Source of the DNA: Flavobacteriales bacterium UBA1958
GTDB lineage: Bacteria; Bacteroidota; Bacteroidia; Flavobacteriales_D; Sanyastnellaceae
Assembly (NCBI GenBank): GCA_002336675.1
Contig: DDEI01000053.1
Location: forward strand, 2,459 to 63,126
Direction of reading: 5' to 3'
DNA length: 60,668 bases
Shown here: piece after piece, positions 16,630 to 25,003 of the stretch
How positions within the stretch are numbered: the first letter of the stretch is position 1
Layout of the letters: the number at the start of each line of letters is the position of its first letter
The notes under the pieces: generated by a model
Databases searched by the model: none
Seen by the model: the letters and a program-made list of their open reading frames with translations, nothing else
Told to the model about the DNA's origin: nothing
Program-made: the position numbers and the translations under genes

Positions 16630-16992
16630 ATGAAATTTGAGGTAGAACACAAAGATAAGGTGACTTTAGTGAAGTCAAAAGTGGAGAAATTAGATGCTCT
16701 TCACGCACCTGAGTTGAAAGGAGAATTTGTTCTTCAGAGTAAGAGTGGAAATAAGAATATCATTTTAGATTTATCTGAAACGAGATATTGTGACTCTAGT
16801 GGATTGAGTGCTGTTCTTGTAGCTAATAGACTGTGTAAAGACGCAGAAGGAGTTTTTGTGCTTTGTGGACTTCAGAATGCCGTCTCTAAATTAATCAGCA
16901 TATCTCAGCTAGATTCTGTTTTGAAAATAGTTCCTACAGCAAGTGAAGCTGTAGATTTAATTTATATGGAAGAATTAGAAAAGAATCTTTAA
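16630..16992 (+). CDS. STAS domain protein, anti-sigma-factor-antagonist type
   Basis: The 120-residue protein is a single STAS domain. The LDLSETRYCDSSGLSA strand-loop-helix contains the D55-S56-S57-G58 signature, where Ser57 would be the phosphorylated residue in SpoIIAA/RsbV proteins. No partner kinase of the RsbW type and no PP2C phosphatase is encoded nearby. A STAS gene close to rnz recurs in Bacteroidota in my recollection. The cognate partner cannot be named from this window. Confidence 0.87.
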   Translation: MKFEVEHKDKVTLVKSKVEKLDALHAPELKGEFVLQSKSGNKNIILDLSETRYCDSSGLSAVLVANRLCKDAEGVFVLCGLQNAVSKLISISQLDSVLKIVPTASEAVDLIYMEELEKNL

Positions 16993-16994
16993 AA

Positions 16995-17795
16995 ATGAAA
17001 AAAACATTACTTTTTATAAATGCAATAGCATTTACGTTAGTCTCATTTGGACAATGCACAGATGATTATGATTGGGGAGATACCGATTATGGTGTTAGTC
17101 CTGATCCTGAGTTAGGAGAAACCTTCTCTAATGCCATCTTAAATGAGCCTTATTCCGAAGTCGTTTATATTTTAGTTCCTGATAATGCAAGTGCAGTTAT
17201 TGACGATGTAAACTATCCAATTGATTCGGTTTTATTAACTAGTATTACCATAGTGCAAGGAATGAATTCATTCACTCCTGAGGAATTTGGTTTGAGTCTG
17301 TCATGTAATAATGGTGGAACAAGTATTAATCCCTGCACGTTTATTGGTGGACAGTCGGGATGCGGAGTTCTATCGGGTGTACCATTAATCGCTGGGGATT
17401 TTAACATTACGCTTGATGCTAATGTTCATGTTACTGCATCTTTAGGAGGGTTCGATGCTCCTTTAGAATTCCCGTTTAACTATGAGGGTTATACTATCAC
17501 AGTAGAAACAGAGATCAATATCGAAGAGATCAGAAAACCTTTAGAAGCGGTTAGAATTAGTCCTAATCCTATTTCAATAAAAGGATTAATTCAATTAGAT
17601 GCTGCACAAGGTGGAGTTGCATATTTTAAAATTTTCAATTTGTTAGGTGAGGAAAAGAAAAATGAAACAATCACTCTTGTTAAGGGCTTCAATAAAATAG
17701 CTATTGATGCATCTAATTTAGAGAGTGGCGTTTATCTTTATAACATTGATTTTAATGGCTTCAAAGTGACAAAGAGATTTATAGTAAATAAGTAA
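16995..17795 (+). CDS. secreted T9SS type A cargo of unknown function
   Basis: A signal peptide (residues 1-19, ending LVSFGQ) leads into a beta-rich Cys-containing domain of about 165 residues (CTDDYDWGDTDYG at its start, several Gly/Cys turns). I do not recognise this domain. The C-terminal 80 residues, from VRISPNPIS through YFKIFNLLGEEKK to GVYLYNIDFNGFKVTKRF, form a clear type A sorting domain. It starts 2 bases after the STAS gene, so it is co-transcribed with it, and it is followed by a strong terminator. Confidence 0.87.
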   Translation: MKKTLLFINAIAFTLVSFGQCTDDYDWGDTDYGVSPDPELGETFSNAILNEPYSEVVYILVPDNASAVIDDVNYPIDSVLLTSITIVQGMNSFTPEEFGLSLSCNNGGTSINPCTFIGGQSGCGVLSGVPLIAGDFNITLDANVHVTASLGGFDAPLEFPFNYEGYTITVETEINIEEIRKPLEAVRISPNPISIKGLIQLDAAQGGVAYFKIFNLLGEEKKNETITLVKGFNKIAIDASNLESGVYLYNIDFNGFKVTKRFIVNK

Positions 17796-17806
17796 ATAAT
17801 TTTTTT

Positions 17807-17839
17807 AAAAAAGCCGCTCGTTTTACGAGCGGCTTTTTT
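17807..17839 (+). terminator. intrinsic terminator
   Basis: AAGCCGCTCG and CGAGCGGCTT form a perfect 10-base-pair stem with a 5-base loop, preceded by A and followed by a T run. The rnz ATG is only 5 bases past it. Confidence 0.93.
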
Positions 17840-17843
17840 GTGC

Positions 17844-18755
17844 ATGAAATTTGAGGTAAATATATTGGGCTGTTCAGCGGCTACATGTACTCTGAAAAGG
17901 AACACGACTTCTCAATTACTCAATATTCATGATAAACTTTTCTTGATAGATTGCGGAGAAGGTACACAGATTCAGCTAAGAAAATTTAAGTTTAAATTTC
18001 AACGCATTTCTAATATTTTTATTAGTCATTTACACGGGGATCATTATTTAGGTCTTTTTGGGTTGATGAGTTCAATGCATTTGTTAGGGAGAACCAAAAT
18101 TCTTCATATTTATGGTCCGCCAGAACTAAAAGGGTTAATCGATTTAAATATAAAAGTAAGCCAGTCTTATTTAAGATATAAGTACGAATTTCATCCTACT
18201 CAAGCAGAAAATTCTGAATTGATTTACGAGGACAGTACAATTTTAATTCACTCATTGCCCCTGAATCATAGAATACCGACTACAGGATTTGTGTTTGTCG
18301 AGAAGTTAAAGAAAAATAGAATTATCAAGACTAAAATTGACGAGTACAAGTTGGGTGTAGAAGAAATGCTTCATTTGAAAAATGGTAATGATGTTTTTAG
18401 AGAAGGTGAAAAAACTATTTATTCGAAGAATTGCACTCTTGCGCCATTTCCCCCGAGAAAATTCGTCTTTATGAGTGATACGGCGCCATTAACTGAGGGT
18501 CTCGAGTTAATTGAAAATGCTGACCTGTTATATCACGAGAGCACATTTTTAAATGATCAAATAGACCGGGCCAAGCATACTTTTCATTCTACAGCAGAAC
18601 AAGCGGCTTTAGTGGCTAAAAATGGAAATGTGAATAGGTTATGTTTAGGACACTTTTCAAATAGATATAAAGAACTATCCTCGTTTTTGGACGAGGCAAG
18701 GCCTCACTTTAAAAATTGTATTTTGGCTTCAGATGGCTTAAATATCCGTATTTAA
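17844..18755 (+). CDS. rnz: ribonuclease Z
   Basis: RNase Z cuts the 3' trailer of tRNA precursors using two zinc ions. The 303-residue protein has the metallo-beta-lactamase motif HLHGDHYLG near residue 62, the FMSDTAP strand, the HESTF motif and a C-terminal HFSNRY histidine motif. I chose ATG 17844 (MKFEVNILG) over a TTG two codons upstream that falls in the terminator T run. There is no room for a normal leader, so the mRNA is probably leaderless or arises by read-through. Confidence 0.95.
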   Translation: MKFEVNILGCSAATCTLKRNTTSQLLNIHDKLFLIDCGEGTQIQLRKFKFKFQRISNIFISHLHGDHYLGLFGLMSSMHLLGRTKILHIYGPPELKGLIDLNIKVSQSYLRYKYEFHPTQAENSELIYEDSTILIHSLPLNHRIPTTGFVFVEKLKKNRIIKTKIDEYKLGVEEMLHLKNGNDVFREGEKTIYSKNCTLAPFPPRKFVFMSDTAPLTEGLELIENADLLYHESTFLNDQIDRAKHTFHSTAEQAALVAKNGNVNRLCLGHFSNRYKELSSFLDEARPHFKNCILASDGLNIRI

Positions 18756-18796
18756 TAACTTATGTGTTTTCGTTCGTGTTTTTTGCAGAACACATT

Positions 18797-18804
18797 TATC
18801 TTTG
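18797..18804 (+). promoter_or_regulatory. TAnnTTTG promoter box
   Basis: TATCTTTG lies 22 bases before the ATG of the LuxR-type regulator. Confidence 0.5.
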
Positions 18805-18826
18805 TTATTTAGAATCATTATAAGTA

Positions 18827-19495
18827 ATGAAGTTAGTAATAGCAGATAGTAGTGAATTAATATTAGAGGGGTTAATCCGAACTTTCTCTACTCCTGAAGT
18901 AGATATTTCTTTGATAGTTAATGATTCAAAGACTTTGCTTGAATCAGAGGAGTTAAAGACGTGCGATGTATTACTTATAGACTTTGTCTCATCAGGATTT
19001 ACTATAGATACTGTAAATCAATCTAGGGCTGTTATGAAAAATGAGAACATATTAGCTATAACTCATGAGCAGAGCGGGTTAACTATCGTTTCTGCAATCA
19101 AAGCAGGAGTTAAGTCTTATGTAAAAAAATCATGTAGCATAAAGGAGATAACTGATGCCGTGCGATCCACTGCTAGTGGAGAGGCTTTTTTTTGTGGTCA
19201 GATTTTAGAGGCTATACAGTTAGAGAGTATTGATTTAGAGGAAATTGATACTGACAAGTTCACTTGCGATCCTATTAAACTTTCTAATAGGGAATTGGAA
19301 GTTGTTAGGTATATTTCTGAAGGATATACCAATTCTCAGATAGCTAACAAGCTTTTCTTATCAAGCCATACTATAAATACTCATAGAAAAAATATTATGG
19401 CTAAATTAGGTGTTAAGAATACTGCTGCTATAGTGATGTATGCTGTAAAGTCTAAAATAATTAGCCCTAATAGGTTTTTATTTAACCCAGCTTAG
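18827..19495 (+). CDS. NarL/LuxR-type response regulator
   Basis: The 222-residue protein has an N-terminal receiver domain: acidic D7, likely phosphorylated D52 in LLIDFVSSG, T79 and K101. Its C-terminal LuxR HTH (about 147-212) shows LSNRELEVVRYISEGYTNSQ and SHTINTHRKNIMAKLGV. The usual second acidic residue beside D7 is Ser, so the metal-binding pocket is weaker than normal. No histidine kinase is adjacent. A strong hairpin begins just after its stop codon. Confidence 0.92.
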   Translation: MKLVIADSSELILEGLIRTFSTPEVDISLIVNDSKTLLESEELKTCDVLLIDFVSSGFTIDTVNQSRAVMKNENILAITHEQSGLTIVSAIKAGVKSYVKKSCSIKEITDAVRSTASGEAFFCGQILEAIQLESIDLEEIDTDKFTCDPIKLSNRELEVVRYISEGYTNSQIANKLFLSSHTINTHRKNIMAKLGVKNTAAIVMYAVKSKIISPNRFLFNPA

Positions 19496-19496
19496 A

Positions 19497-19526
19497 ATGG
19501 ATTGTGTATATGATACACAATTCCAT
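19497..19526. repeat. hairpin-forming inverted repeat between luxR-type gene and ilvE
   Basis: ATGGA-TTGTGTAT then ATG then ATACACAA-T-TCCAT forms a 13-base-pair stem with one bulged T and a 3-base loop. It begins 2 bases after the stop codon. No T run follows on either strand, so it is either a weak 3'-end structure or an operator. Confidence 0.5.
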
Positions 19527-19560
19527 GACACTTTCGGGTCTTAAGCCGACTAATAATTCT

Positions 19561-19568
19561 TACTTTTG
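19561..19568 (+). promoter_or_regulatory. TAnnTTTG promoter box for ilvE
   Basis: TACTTTTG followed by CACC lies 64 bases before the ilvE ATG, predicting a leader of about 58 bases. Confidence 0.55.
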
Positions 19569-19614
19569 CACCGCTGTTAAAAGCAACATAAATTGATTCT
19601 AGATTTATGTAAAC

Positions 19615-19643
19615 GGAGGATAAACATGATCTATGCAAGATAA
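19615..19643 (+). promoter_or_regulatory. Shine-Dalgarno-like site and five-codon upstream ORF at ilvE
   Basis: GGAGG (19615-19619) is spaced 6 bases from ATG 19626, which opens ATG ATC TAT GCA AGA TAA (MIYAR). That reading frame ends at 19643, 8 bases inside ilvE, whose own ATG (19633) is 13 bases from GGAGG and in another frame. Confidence 0.4.
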
Positions 19644-20706
19644 TTTGGCATCTCAAATAAATATTAGAAGAGTAGAAAAATCTAACATTGAGTCCTTGGA
19701 TTTTGATGATATTCAATTCGGTAAAGTTTTTACTGACCATATGTTAATTATGGATTACAAGGACGGCAAATGGGGAATACCTGATATTAAACCTTTTGAG
19801 CCACTGGTGATGCATCCTGCCACTTCTGTACTGCATTATGGACAATCTATCTTCGAAGGTTTAAAGGCTTATAAAAATGACGAGGGTGATGTTTTTGTAT
19901 TTAGACCTGAACAAAATGCTAAAAGGTTAAATGTAAGCGCTGCAAGAATGTGCATGCCAGCAGTTCCTGAAAATTTATTCGTTGAATCCATTAAACAATT
20001 AGTAAGTATTGATTCAGCATGGATACCTAAAAAAAGAGGTAGTTCACTTTATATAAGACCCCTTCTTTTTGCTACTGATGAATATATAGGTGTTAAACCA
20101 TCTAGTAGCTATAGACTCATGATTTTTATGGCTCCGGTTGATAAATATTATTCAGGTGCTGTAAAGGTTAAGATAGAAGAATATTTTTCTAGATCTGTAA
20201 GAGGCGGAACAGGATTTGCCAAAGCTGCTGGTAATTATGCAGCATCTTTATATCCTGCTAAGCTAGCTCAAGAAGAAGGCTTTGATCAACTCGTTTGGAC
20301 TGACGCTATAGAGCATAAGTATATTGAAGAAAGCGGAACCATGAACATTATGTTTAGATCTGGTAATAAAATATTTTCTCCTAAAGTAAGTGATAGTATT
20401 CTTTCAGGTATTACTAGAGACTCTATTCTTAAGCTAGCAGATAAATGGGGTTACGAAGTTGAAGAGAAAAAGATAGAGGTTCAGGAAATAGTAAATCATC
20501 TGGAAAATGGTACTTTGGATGAAGTATTGGGTGCTGGAACTGCCGCAACTATAGCTAGAATAGAAAGCATTGGCTTCAGGGGTAAGATCTACGAGCTTCC
20601 GAATGTTAACGATTGGGAATTCTCAAACCGTGCATCTGATTTTTTAGAATCATTAAAAAGAGGAGAGCAGGAAGATTCCTTCGGTTGGGTTCATAAAGTT
20701 TTATAG
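19633..20706 (+). CDS. ilvE: branched-chain amino acid aminotransferase
   Basis: IlvE is a fold-type IV PLP enzyme that makes leucine, isoleucine and valine from their 2-oxoacids. The 357-residue protein is of the long (eukaryote-like) BCAT2 class. It has the Schiff-base Lys near residue 197 in GFAKAAGNYAASLYPA and the EESGTMNIMF and GITRDSIL cofactor-binding segments. ATG 19633 is the only sensible start because an in-frame stop lies two codons upstream. Translation may be affected by the overlapping five-codon upstream ORF. Confidence 0.95.
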   Translation: MQDNLASQINIRRVEKSNIESLDFDDIQFGKVFTDHMLIMDYKDGKWGIPDIKPFEPLVMHPATSVLHYGQSIFEGLKAYKNDEGDVFVFRPEQNAKRLNVSAARMCMPAVPENLFVESIKQLVSIDSAWIPKKRGSSLYIRPLLFATDEYIGVKPSSSYRLMIFMAPVDKYYSGAVKVKIEEYFSRSVRGGTGFAKAAGNYAASLYPAKLAQEEGFDQLVWTDAIEHKYIEESGTMNIMFRSGNKIFSPKVSDSILSGITRDSILKLADKWGYEVEEKKIEVQEIVNHLENGTLDEVLGAGTAATIARIESIGFRGKIYELPNVNDWEFSNRASDFLESLKRGEQEDSFGWVHKVL

Positions 20707-20777
20707 AGCACCGTATCTTAATGTTTGTGGAATCTTGATTATATTTTCCTCAAAATAAATATGAAGATAATCTAAGC

Positions 20778-20785
20778 TATTTTTG
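20778..20785 (+). promoter_or_regulatory. TAnnTTTG promoter box
   Basis: TATTTTTG followed by TGCC lies 22 bases before the ATG of the gene preceding dapA, and is the likely promoter of that pair. Confidence 0.5.
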
Positions 20786-20807
20786 TGCCTTTCGGGAGAT
20801 TTTTTTT

Positions 20808-21362
20808 ATGAGCGTATTATTAAGACTTAAACATAAATTCAGTAGCTGGTTTCCAGCTAAAATAGCTGATGTTAATCGGACGAAGAGGGGCTTCGGTCTT
20901 AATGAAAACCCTTCAGTTCTCATAATATACCAAGATTCAGGTAAAGCTAATTTTAAGAAGAAAAAGAAATTCATTCAACATCTTAAAGGAGAGTATGGCG
21001 TTAGAGGTGTTTTAAGTTTAGCTTACTCAGATGTTCAAGAAAATGAATTGCCGGACTATTTTGCTCATTTTAAAGAGCTTGACTATTTTACCAGAACAGA
21101 TCTGTCTTGGAGGCTAAAACCAGTAAAGACTGCAGCAGAATTAAATTTAAGAAAATTTGATATTCTAATAGATTTAAGCCACGAAAAATGTATTCCTTTG
21201 GGTTTGCTAATAGGATTATCTAATAGCAGCTGTAAGGTTGGTAAATCAGGTAGTCCGTATGAAGGTCTTATGGATATAATTATAGATTTACCTTCATCTA
21301 CTGGAGAAGATGAATTTTTAAAGCATGTGGAATATTACTTATCCAAACTAAGTTTTAAATAA
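20808..21362 (+). CDS. conserved Bacteroidota protein upstream of dapA (DUF6913-like)
   Basis: This 184-residue soluble protein looks alpha/beta: strands such as SVLIIYQDSG and DILIDLSHE alternate with helices. It matches my memory of a Bacteroidota-only family (DUF6913) found beside dapA. It has no signal peptide and no catalytic motif I can name. Its TAA stop (21360-21362) directly abuts the dapA ATG, so the two are almost certainly translationally coupled. A role linked to diaminopimelate synthesis is only suggested by that arrangement. Confidence 0.8.
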   Translation: MSVLLRLKHKFSSWFPAKIADVNRTKRGFGLNENPSVLIIYQDSGKANFKKKKKFIQHLKGEYGVRGVLSLAYSDVQENELPDYFAHFKELDYFTRTDLSWRLKPVKTAAELNLRKFDILIDLSHEKCIPLGLLIGLSNSSCKVGKSGSPYEGLMDIIIDLPSSTGEDEFLKHVEYYLSKLSFK

Positions 21363-22244
21363 ATGAAGGTAAAAGGGCTAGGAGTTGCTATGATTACTCC
21401 TTTTAAAAATGATTTGTCCATTGATTTTGATTCTCTGGTAAATCTAACGGAAAGCTTGGTGCTAGGTGGGGTGGATTTTCTTGTGATAATGGGAACCACG
21501 GGAGAAGCCGCTACATTAACAGTTGAGGAAAAGCAAAAGGTATTAAATCATGTAGTTGAAACTAATGCAGGTCGGGTTCCTATAGTTTATGGAATCGGAG
21601 GAAATAATACTGCTGCAGTTTGTGAGGAGTTAAGAAACTTTAATACTCAAGGAGTGAGTTCAATTCTGTCCGCTAGTCCAGGATACAATAAGCCTACTCA
21701 GGAAGGTATCTTTCAGCACTTTAAGTCATTGGGCGAATCGACTCCTTTGCCTATTGTTTTATACAATGTCCCTGGAAGAACCGCCTCTAATATGGAAGCC
21801 AAGACTGTTATAAGAATAGCATCAGAGGTTCCGAATATAGTAGCGATAAAAGAGGCTAGTGGAGACCTTAGTCAAATTGAGGAAATTATAAGAAATGCTC
21901 CTGAAGGTTTTGATGTCTTTAGTGGTGATGATGGGTTAACCATACCGGTAATGAAATCTGGAGGAATTGGCGTAATTTCAGTAATTGGAAATGCTTGTCC
22001 AGATTTGCTTTCAAGTTTGGTGCGTTTATGTGAATCTAGAGAGTATGAATCGGCTAGAGAGGTCTTTAACGTTATGGAAGAGATTATTCCTATGCTTTTC
22101 GAACAAGGTAACCCAGCCGGGATAAAAGCTCTTATGGAGCTAGATGAAATGTGTACTGATAAGGTAAGGTTACCCTTAGTTTCGGCTAATCAGTTATTGA
22201 AAAGTAGATTTAAAGCTAGTCTGAATGCTTTTCCTTCAGCATAA
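21363..22244 (+). CDS. dapA: 4-hydroxy-tetrahydrodipicolinate synthase
   Basis: DapA condenses pyruvate with aspartate semialdehyde, the first committed step towards diaminopimelate and lysine. The 293-residue TIM-barrel protein shows GTTGEAATL near residue 44, the catalytic Tyr in VLYNVPGRT near 133 and the Schiff-base Lys in VAIKEASGD near 163. dapD lies elsewhere in this window, so the succinylase branch is likely used. Confidence 0.97.
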   Translation: MKVKGLGVAMITPFKNDLSIDFDSLVNLTESLVLGGVDFLVIMGTTGEAATLTVEEKQKVLNHVVETNAGRVPIVYGIGGNNTAAVCEELRNFNTQGVSSILSASPGYNKPTQEGIFQHFKSLGESTPLPIVLYNVPGRTASNMEAKTVIRIASEVPNIVAIKEASGDLSQIEEIIRNAPEGFDVFSGDDGLTIPVMKSGGIGVISVIGNACPDLLSSLVRLCESREYESAREVFNVMEEIIPMLFEQGNPAGIKALMELDEMCTDKVRLPLVSANQLLKSRFKASLNAFPSA

Positions 22245-22255
22245 CTAACTCTTAT

Positions 22256-24037
22256 TTACATCTTTTCTGGCATATCGATTCCCAGAAGTTTCATTCCGCT
22301 GTGTATTACTCGAGCTGTTAGGCCTGAGAAATTGAGTCTTAAGCCAACTAGATCAAGGTTCTCCTCTTTTAAAATATTTGTGCTTTGATAAAAGGAGTTA
22401 TAATCTTTAACTAGTTCAAAAATATAATTAGACAATACTCCTGGGTTATAAAGCCTAGCAGCTTCTTTAATTACAGATGGGTAATTATGTAAGGTCTTAA
22501 TGACTTTCTTTTCAGCTGGAGAGAGAAGAAGGTTATTCGTGGAAGGTTGTGCTTCTTTTCCGGCTTTTTTTATAACTGCCTTTGCTCTTACGTAAGTGTA
22601 TTGAATAAACGGTCCGGTATTTCCCTGGAAATCTACAGATTCTTCAGGATTGAACATCATTCCTTTTTTAGGATCTACCTTTAGTAAGAAATACTTTAAT
22701 GCTCCATAACCAATCTTTTTATAGGTGTCCGATTTTTCTTCTTCCGATAAGTCACTAAGTTTTCCTTGAGTTTCAGAAATAGATTTAGCTGTGGCTATCA
22801 TATCTTCCAGCAAATCATCCGCATCTACTACTGTTCCTTCTCTAGATTTCATTTTTCCTTCAGGAAGTTCCACCATTCCATAACTAAGGTGATAGTTGCT
22901 TTTAGCTTTAGAAAAGCCTAATTTATCTAGAATGAGGAACAATACTTTAAAATGATACTCTTGCTCATTTCCTACTGTATAAATTTGATAGGCTAAGTCT
23001 GGATAATCTTGATACCTAAGAATAGCCGTTCCTATATCTTGAGTCATATATACTGCTGTTCCATCTCCTCTTAGGACTAGCTTTTCATCTAATCCATCTT
23101 GAGTTAAGTCGCACCATACCGAACCATCGTCTTTTTTAAATAAAACTCCTGAATTTAGCCCTTTTTTTATTTCATCTTTTCCGTTAAGGTAAGTGTTAGA
23201 TTCATAGTAGAGTTTATCGAAGTTAACGCCCATTTCTCGGTATGTGTGTTCAAAGCCTTCATATACCCAAGAGTTCATCATTTGCCATAGTGCAAGGGTT
23301 TCAGGATCTTTGCTTTCCCATTTCTGAAGTAACTCTCTGGCTGCATTTATAATAGGAGCTTTTTTTTCGGCAGTCTCTTTATCGTTTCCTTCTTCTATGA
23401 GTGCGGCCACTTGAGATTTGTAAACTTGATCAAACTTCACGTAGTATTTACCTACTAATTTATCTCCTTTAAGACCACTGCTTTCGGGAGTTTCTCCTTC
23501 TCCATAATTCTTCCATGAAATCATACTTTTACAGATATGAATTCCACGGTCATTTATAATTTGAACTTTTTGAACTTTATGCCCATTAGCTTCTAGTATT
23601 TTAGCTACAGAATACCCTAGAAAGTTATTTCTAAGATGACCTAGATGTAAAGGTTTGTTCGTGTTAGGAGAGGAGTATTCAACCATAACTTCATTCTTTG
23701 AATTCCTTTTTTTAAATCCGTATGATGGCAGGTCTATTGAATTATTTAGAAATTGGATCCAGTAAGAGTTAGCTATTTCTAAGTTCAGGAATCCCTTTAC
23801 TACATTAAAGCCTATAACATCCTCTAAATCTTTTACTATTAGCTCTCCCAAAGCTATGGCAGTATTTTCAGGAGAAGTTTTAGATATTTTTAAAAATGGA
23901 AAAACCACGACAGTTAAATCTCCTTCAAACTCCCTTTTAGTCTCTTGGACTTGAATAGAATCAACAGCGATGTTAAATGAGTATAAGTTTAATAATGCTT
24001 TAGCTGCACTAGCAGCCACTTTGTAATCTATGGTCAT
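22256..24037 (-). CDS. argS: arginyl-tRNA synthetase
   Basis: ArgS charges tRNA-Arg. The 593-residue class I synthetase has an N-terminal Add-1 domain, SSPNTNKPLHLGHLRNN carrying the HIGH-type motif near residue 130, and a KMSKS equivalent in KMKSREGTVV. A DALR-type anticodon-binding domain ends the protein. It lies last in a minus-strand operon after two guanidino-modifying enzymes, with a 12-base gap. Confidence 0.97.
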   Translation of the reverse strand: MTIDYKVAASAAKALLNLYSFNIAVDSIQVQETKREFEGDLTVVVFPFLKISKTSPENTAIALGELIVKDLEDVIGFNVVKGFLNLEIANSYWIQFLNNSIDLPSYGFKKRNSKNEVMVEYSSPNTNKPLHLGHLRNNFLGYSVAKILEANGHKVQKVQIINDRGIHICKSMISWKNYGEGETPESSGLKGDKLVGKYYVKFDQVYKSQVAALIEEGNDKETAEKKAPIINAARELLQKWESKDPETLALWQMMNSWVYEGFEHTYREMGVNFDKLYYESNTYLNGKDEIKKGLNSGVLFKKDDGSVWCDLTQDGLDEKLVLRGDGTAVYMTQDIGTAILRYQDYPDLAYQIYTVGNEQEYHFKVLFLILDKLGFSKAKSNYHLSYGMVELPEGKMKSREGTVVDADDLLEDMIATAKSISETQGKLSDLSEEEKSDTYKKIGYGALKYFLLKVDPKKGMMFNPEESVDFQGNTGPFIQYTYVRAKAVIKKAGKEAQPSTNNLLLSPAEKKVIKTLHNYPSVIKEAARLYNPGVLSNYIFELVKDYNSFYQSTNILKEENLDLVGLRLNFSGLTARVIHSGMKLLGIDMPEKM

Positions 24038-24049
24038 AAAGGTCGGGGT

Positions 24050-24991
24050 TTAAATCTTAGGTAAAAACACTTCTGCCATCATACATCTGGCGCTACCTCC
24101 TCCACACAGTTCTATGGTATTTATTTCACTGTGTATTATAGGGTTAAACGACTCTAGTTTAGTCATTTGTTCTTCTTCTAAACTTTGGTGCGCTGAAGTT
24201 GACATTACTAGATATGGTTTTCCATCTTCATTTACTACTTGAAGCATATTTCCCGCGAAATGTTCTTTTTGCTCCTCACTAATTTCGATTATTTCTTTTC
24301 CGGAATCTTCTAGAGCAGAAATTACATCCATACGTTCATCGAGGTTGTCTATTGTGTCTAAGCAGATTACGGCATACTTATCAGCTATGCACATCATCAC
24401 ATTTGTATGGTAGATAGTTTTTCTTTCGTCTCCTGCGCTTTGCAACGCTGAAAAACTGCAAAGGGAATATCCGAACTGCTCACAAAATTGTGTTGCTGCT
24501 GCTTTATCAGTTCTTACTGAAATAGCTGCGTAGCAAATTTTATTTTCTCTGTCTAGCACAAGGCTGCCAGTTCCTTCTAGGAATTTATCGTGTGATTCAA
24601 ATTCGGTAAAATCTACTATTTCTTTTACAGATAAGCCATAATTATTTCGGATAATTTCTACAACGTCCTCTCTTCTTTCTGCTCTCCTGTTTACGGCGAA
24701 CATAGGGTAGTAGGCTACTCGAGCATCTTCATGAAATGAAATCCAATTGTTCGGGAAGATAGAGTCAGGAGTATCAGGGCTTAAGGTGTCTTCTATAACT
24801 ATTACGTTTATTCCTTTATCTTCAAGTTTATTAACGAAACGGGTGAACTCCAACAGTGCTCTTTCTTGAACGTTTTCTGGAGTTAAGCTTTCGAGTGTTT
24901 TTTGGTAATAATTATTCACCGCAGTTTGCTCATTCATCCTGAAGCTAACTGGTTGAATCATTAGTATTTTAGACGTGCACTGTTTGGGCAT
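24050..24991 (-). CDS. ctlX: CtlX-type citrulline hydrolase / guanidino-modifying enzyme
   Basis: The 313-residue protein belongs to the pentein (arginine deiminase, DDAH) superfamily. It shows the CtlX-type FPNNWISFHED and LEGTGSLVLDR segments, the HTNVMM histidine and the C-terminal nucleophile Cys303 in GGGSARCMM. The family includes citrulline and arginine hydrolases, so the exact substrate is inferred from resemblance. It sits 12 bases from the next guanidino-modifying gene and 12 bases from argS, all on one strand. Confidence 0.88.
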   Translation of the reverse strand: MPKQCTSKILMIQPVSFRMNEQTAVNNYYQKTLESLTPENVQERALLEFTRFVNKLEDKGINVIVIEDTLSPDTPDSIFPNNWISFHEDARVAYYPMFAVNRRAERREDVVEIIRNNYGLSVKEIVDFTEFESHDKFLEGTGSLVLDRENKICYAAISVRTDKAAATQFCEQFGYSLCSFSALQSAGDERKTIYHTNVMMCIADKYAVICLDTIDNLDERMDVISALEDSGKEIIEISEEQKEHFAGNMLQVVNEDGKPYLVMSTSAHQSLEEEQMTKLESFNPIIHSEINTIELCGGGSARCMMAEVFLPKI

Positions 24992-25003
24992 TTAAGAATG
25001 TAT

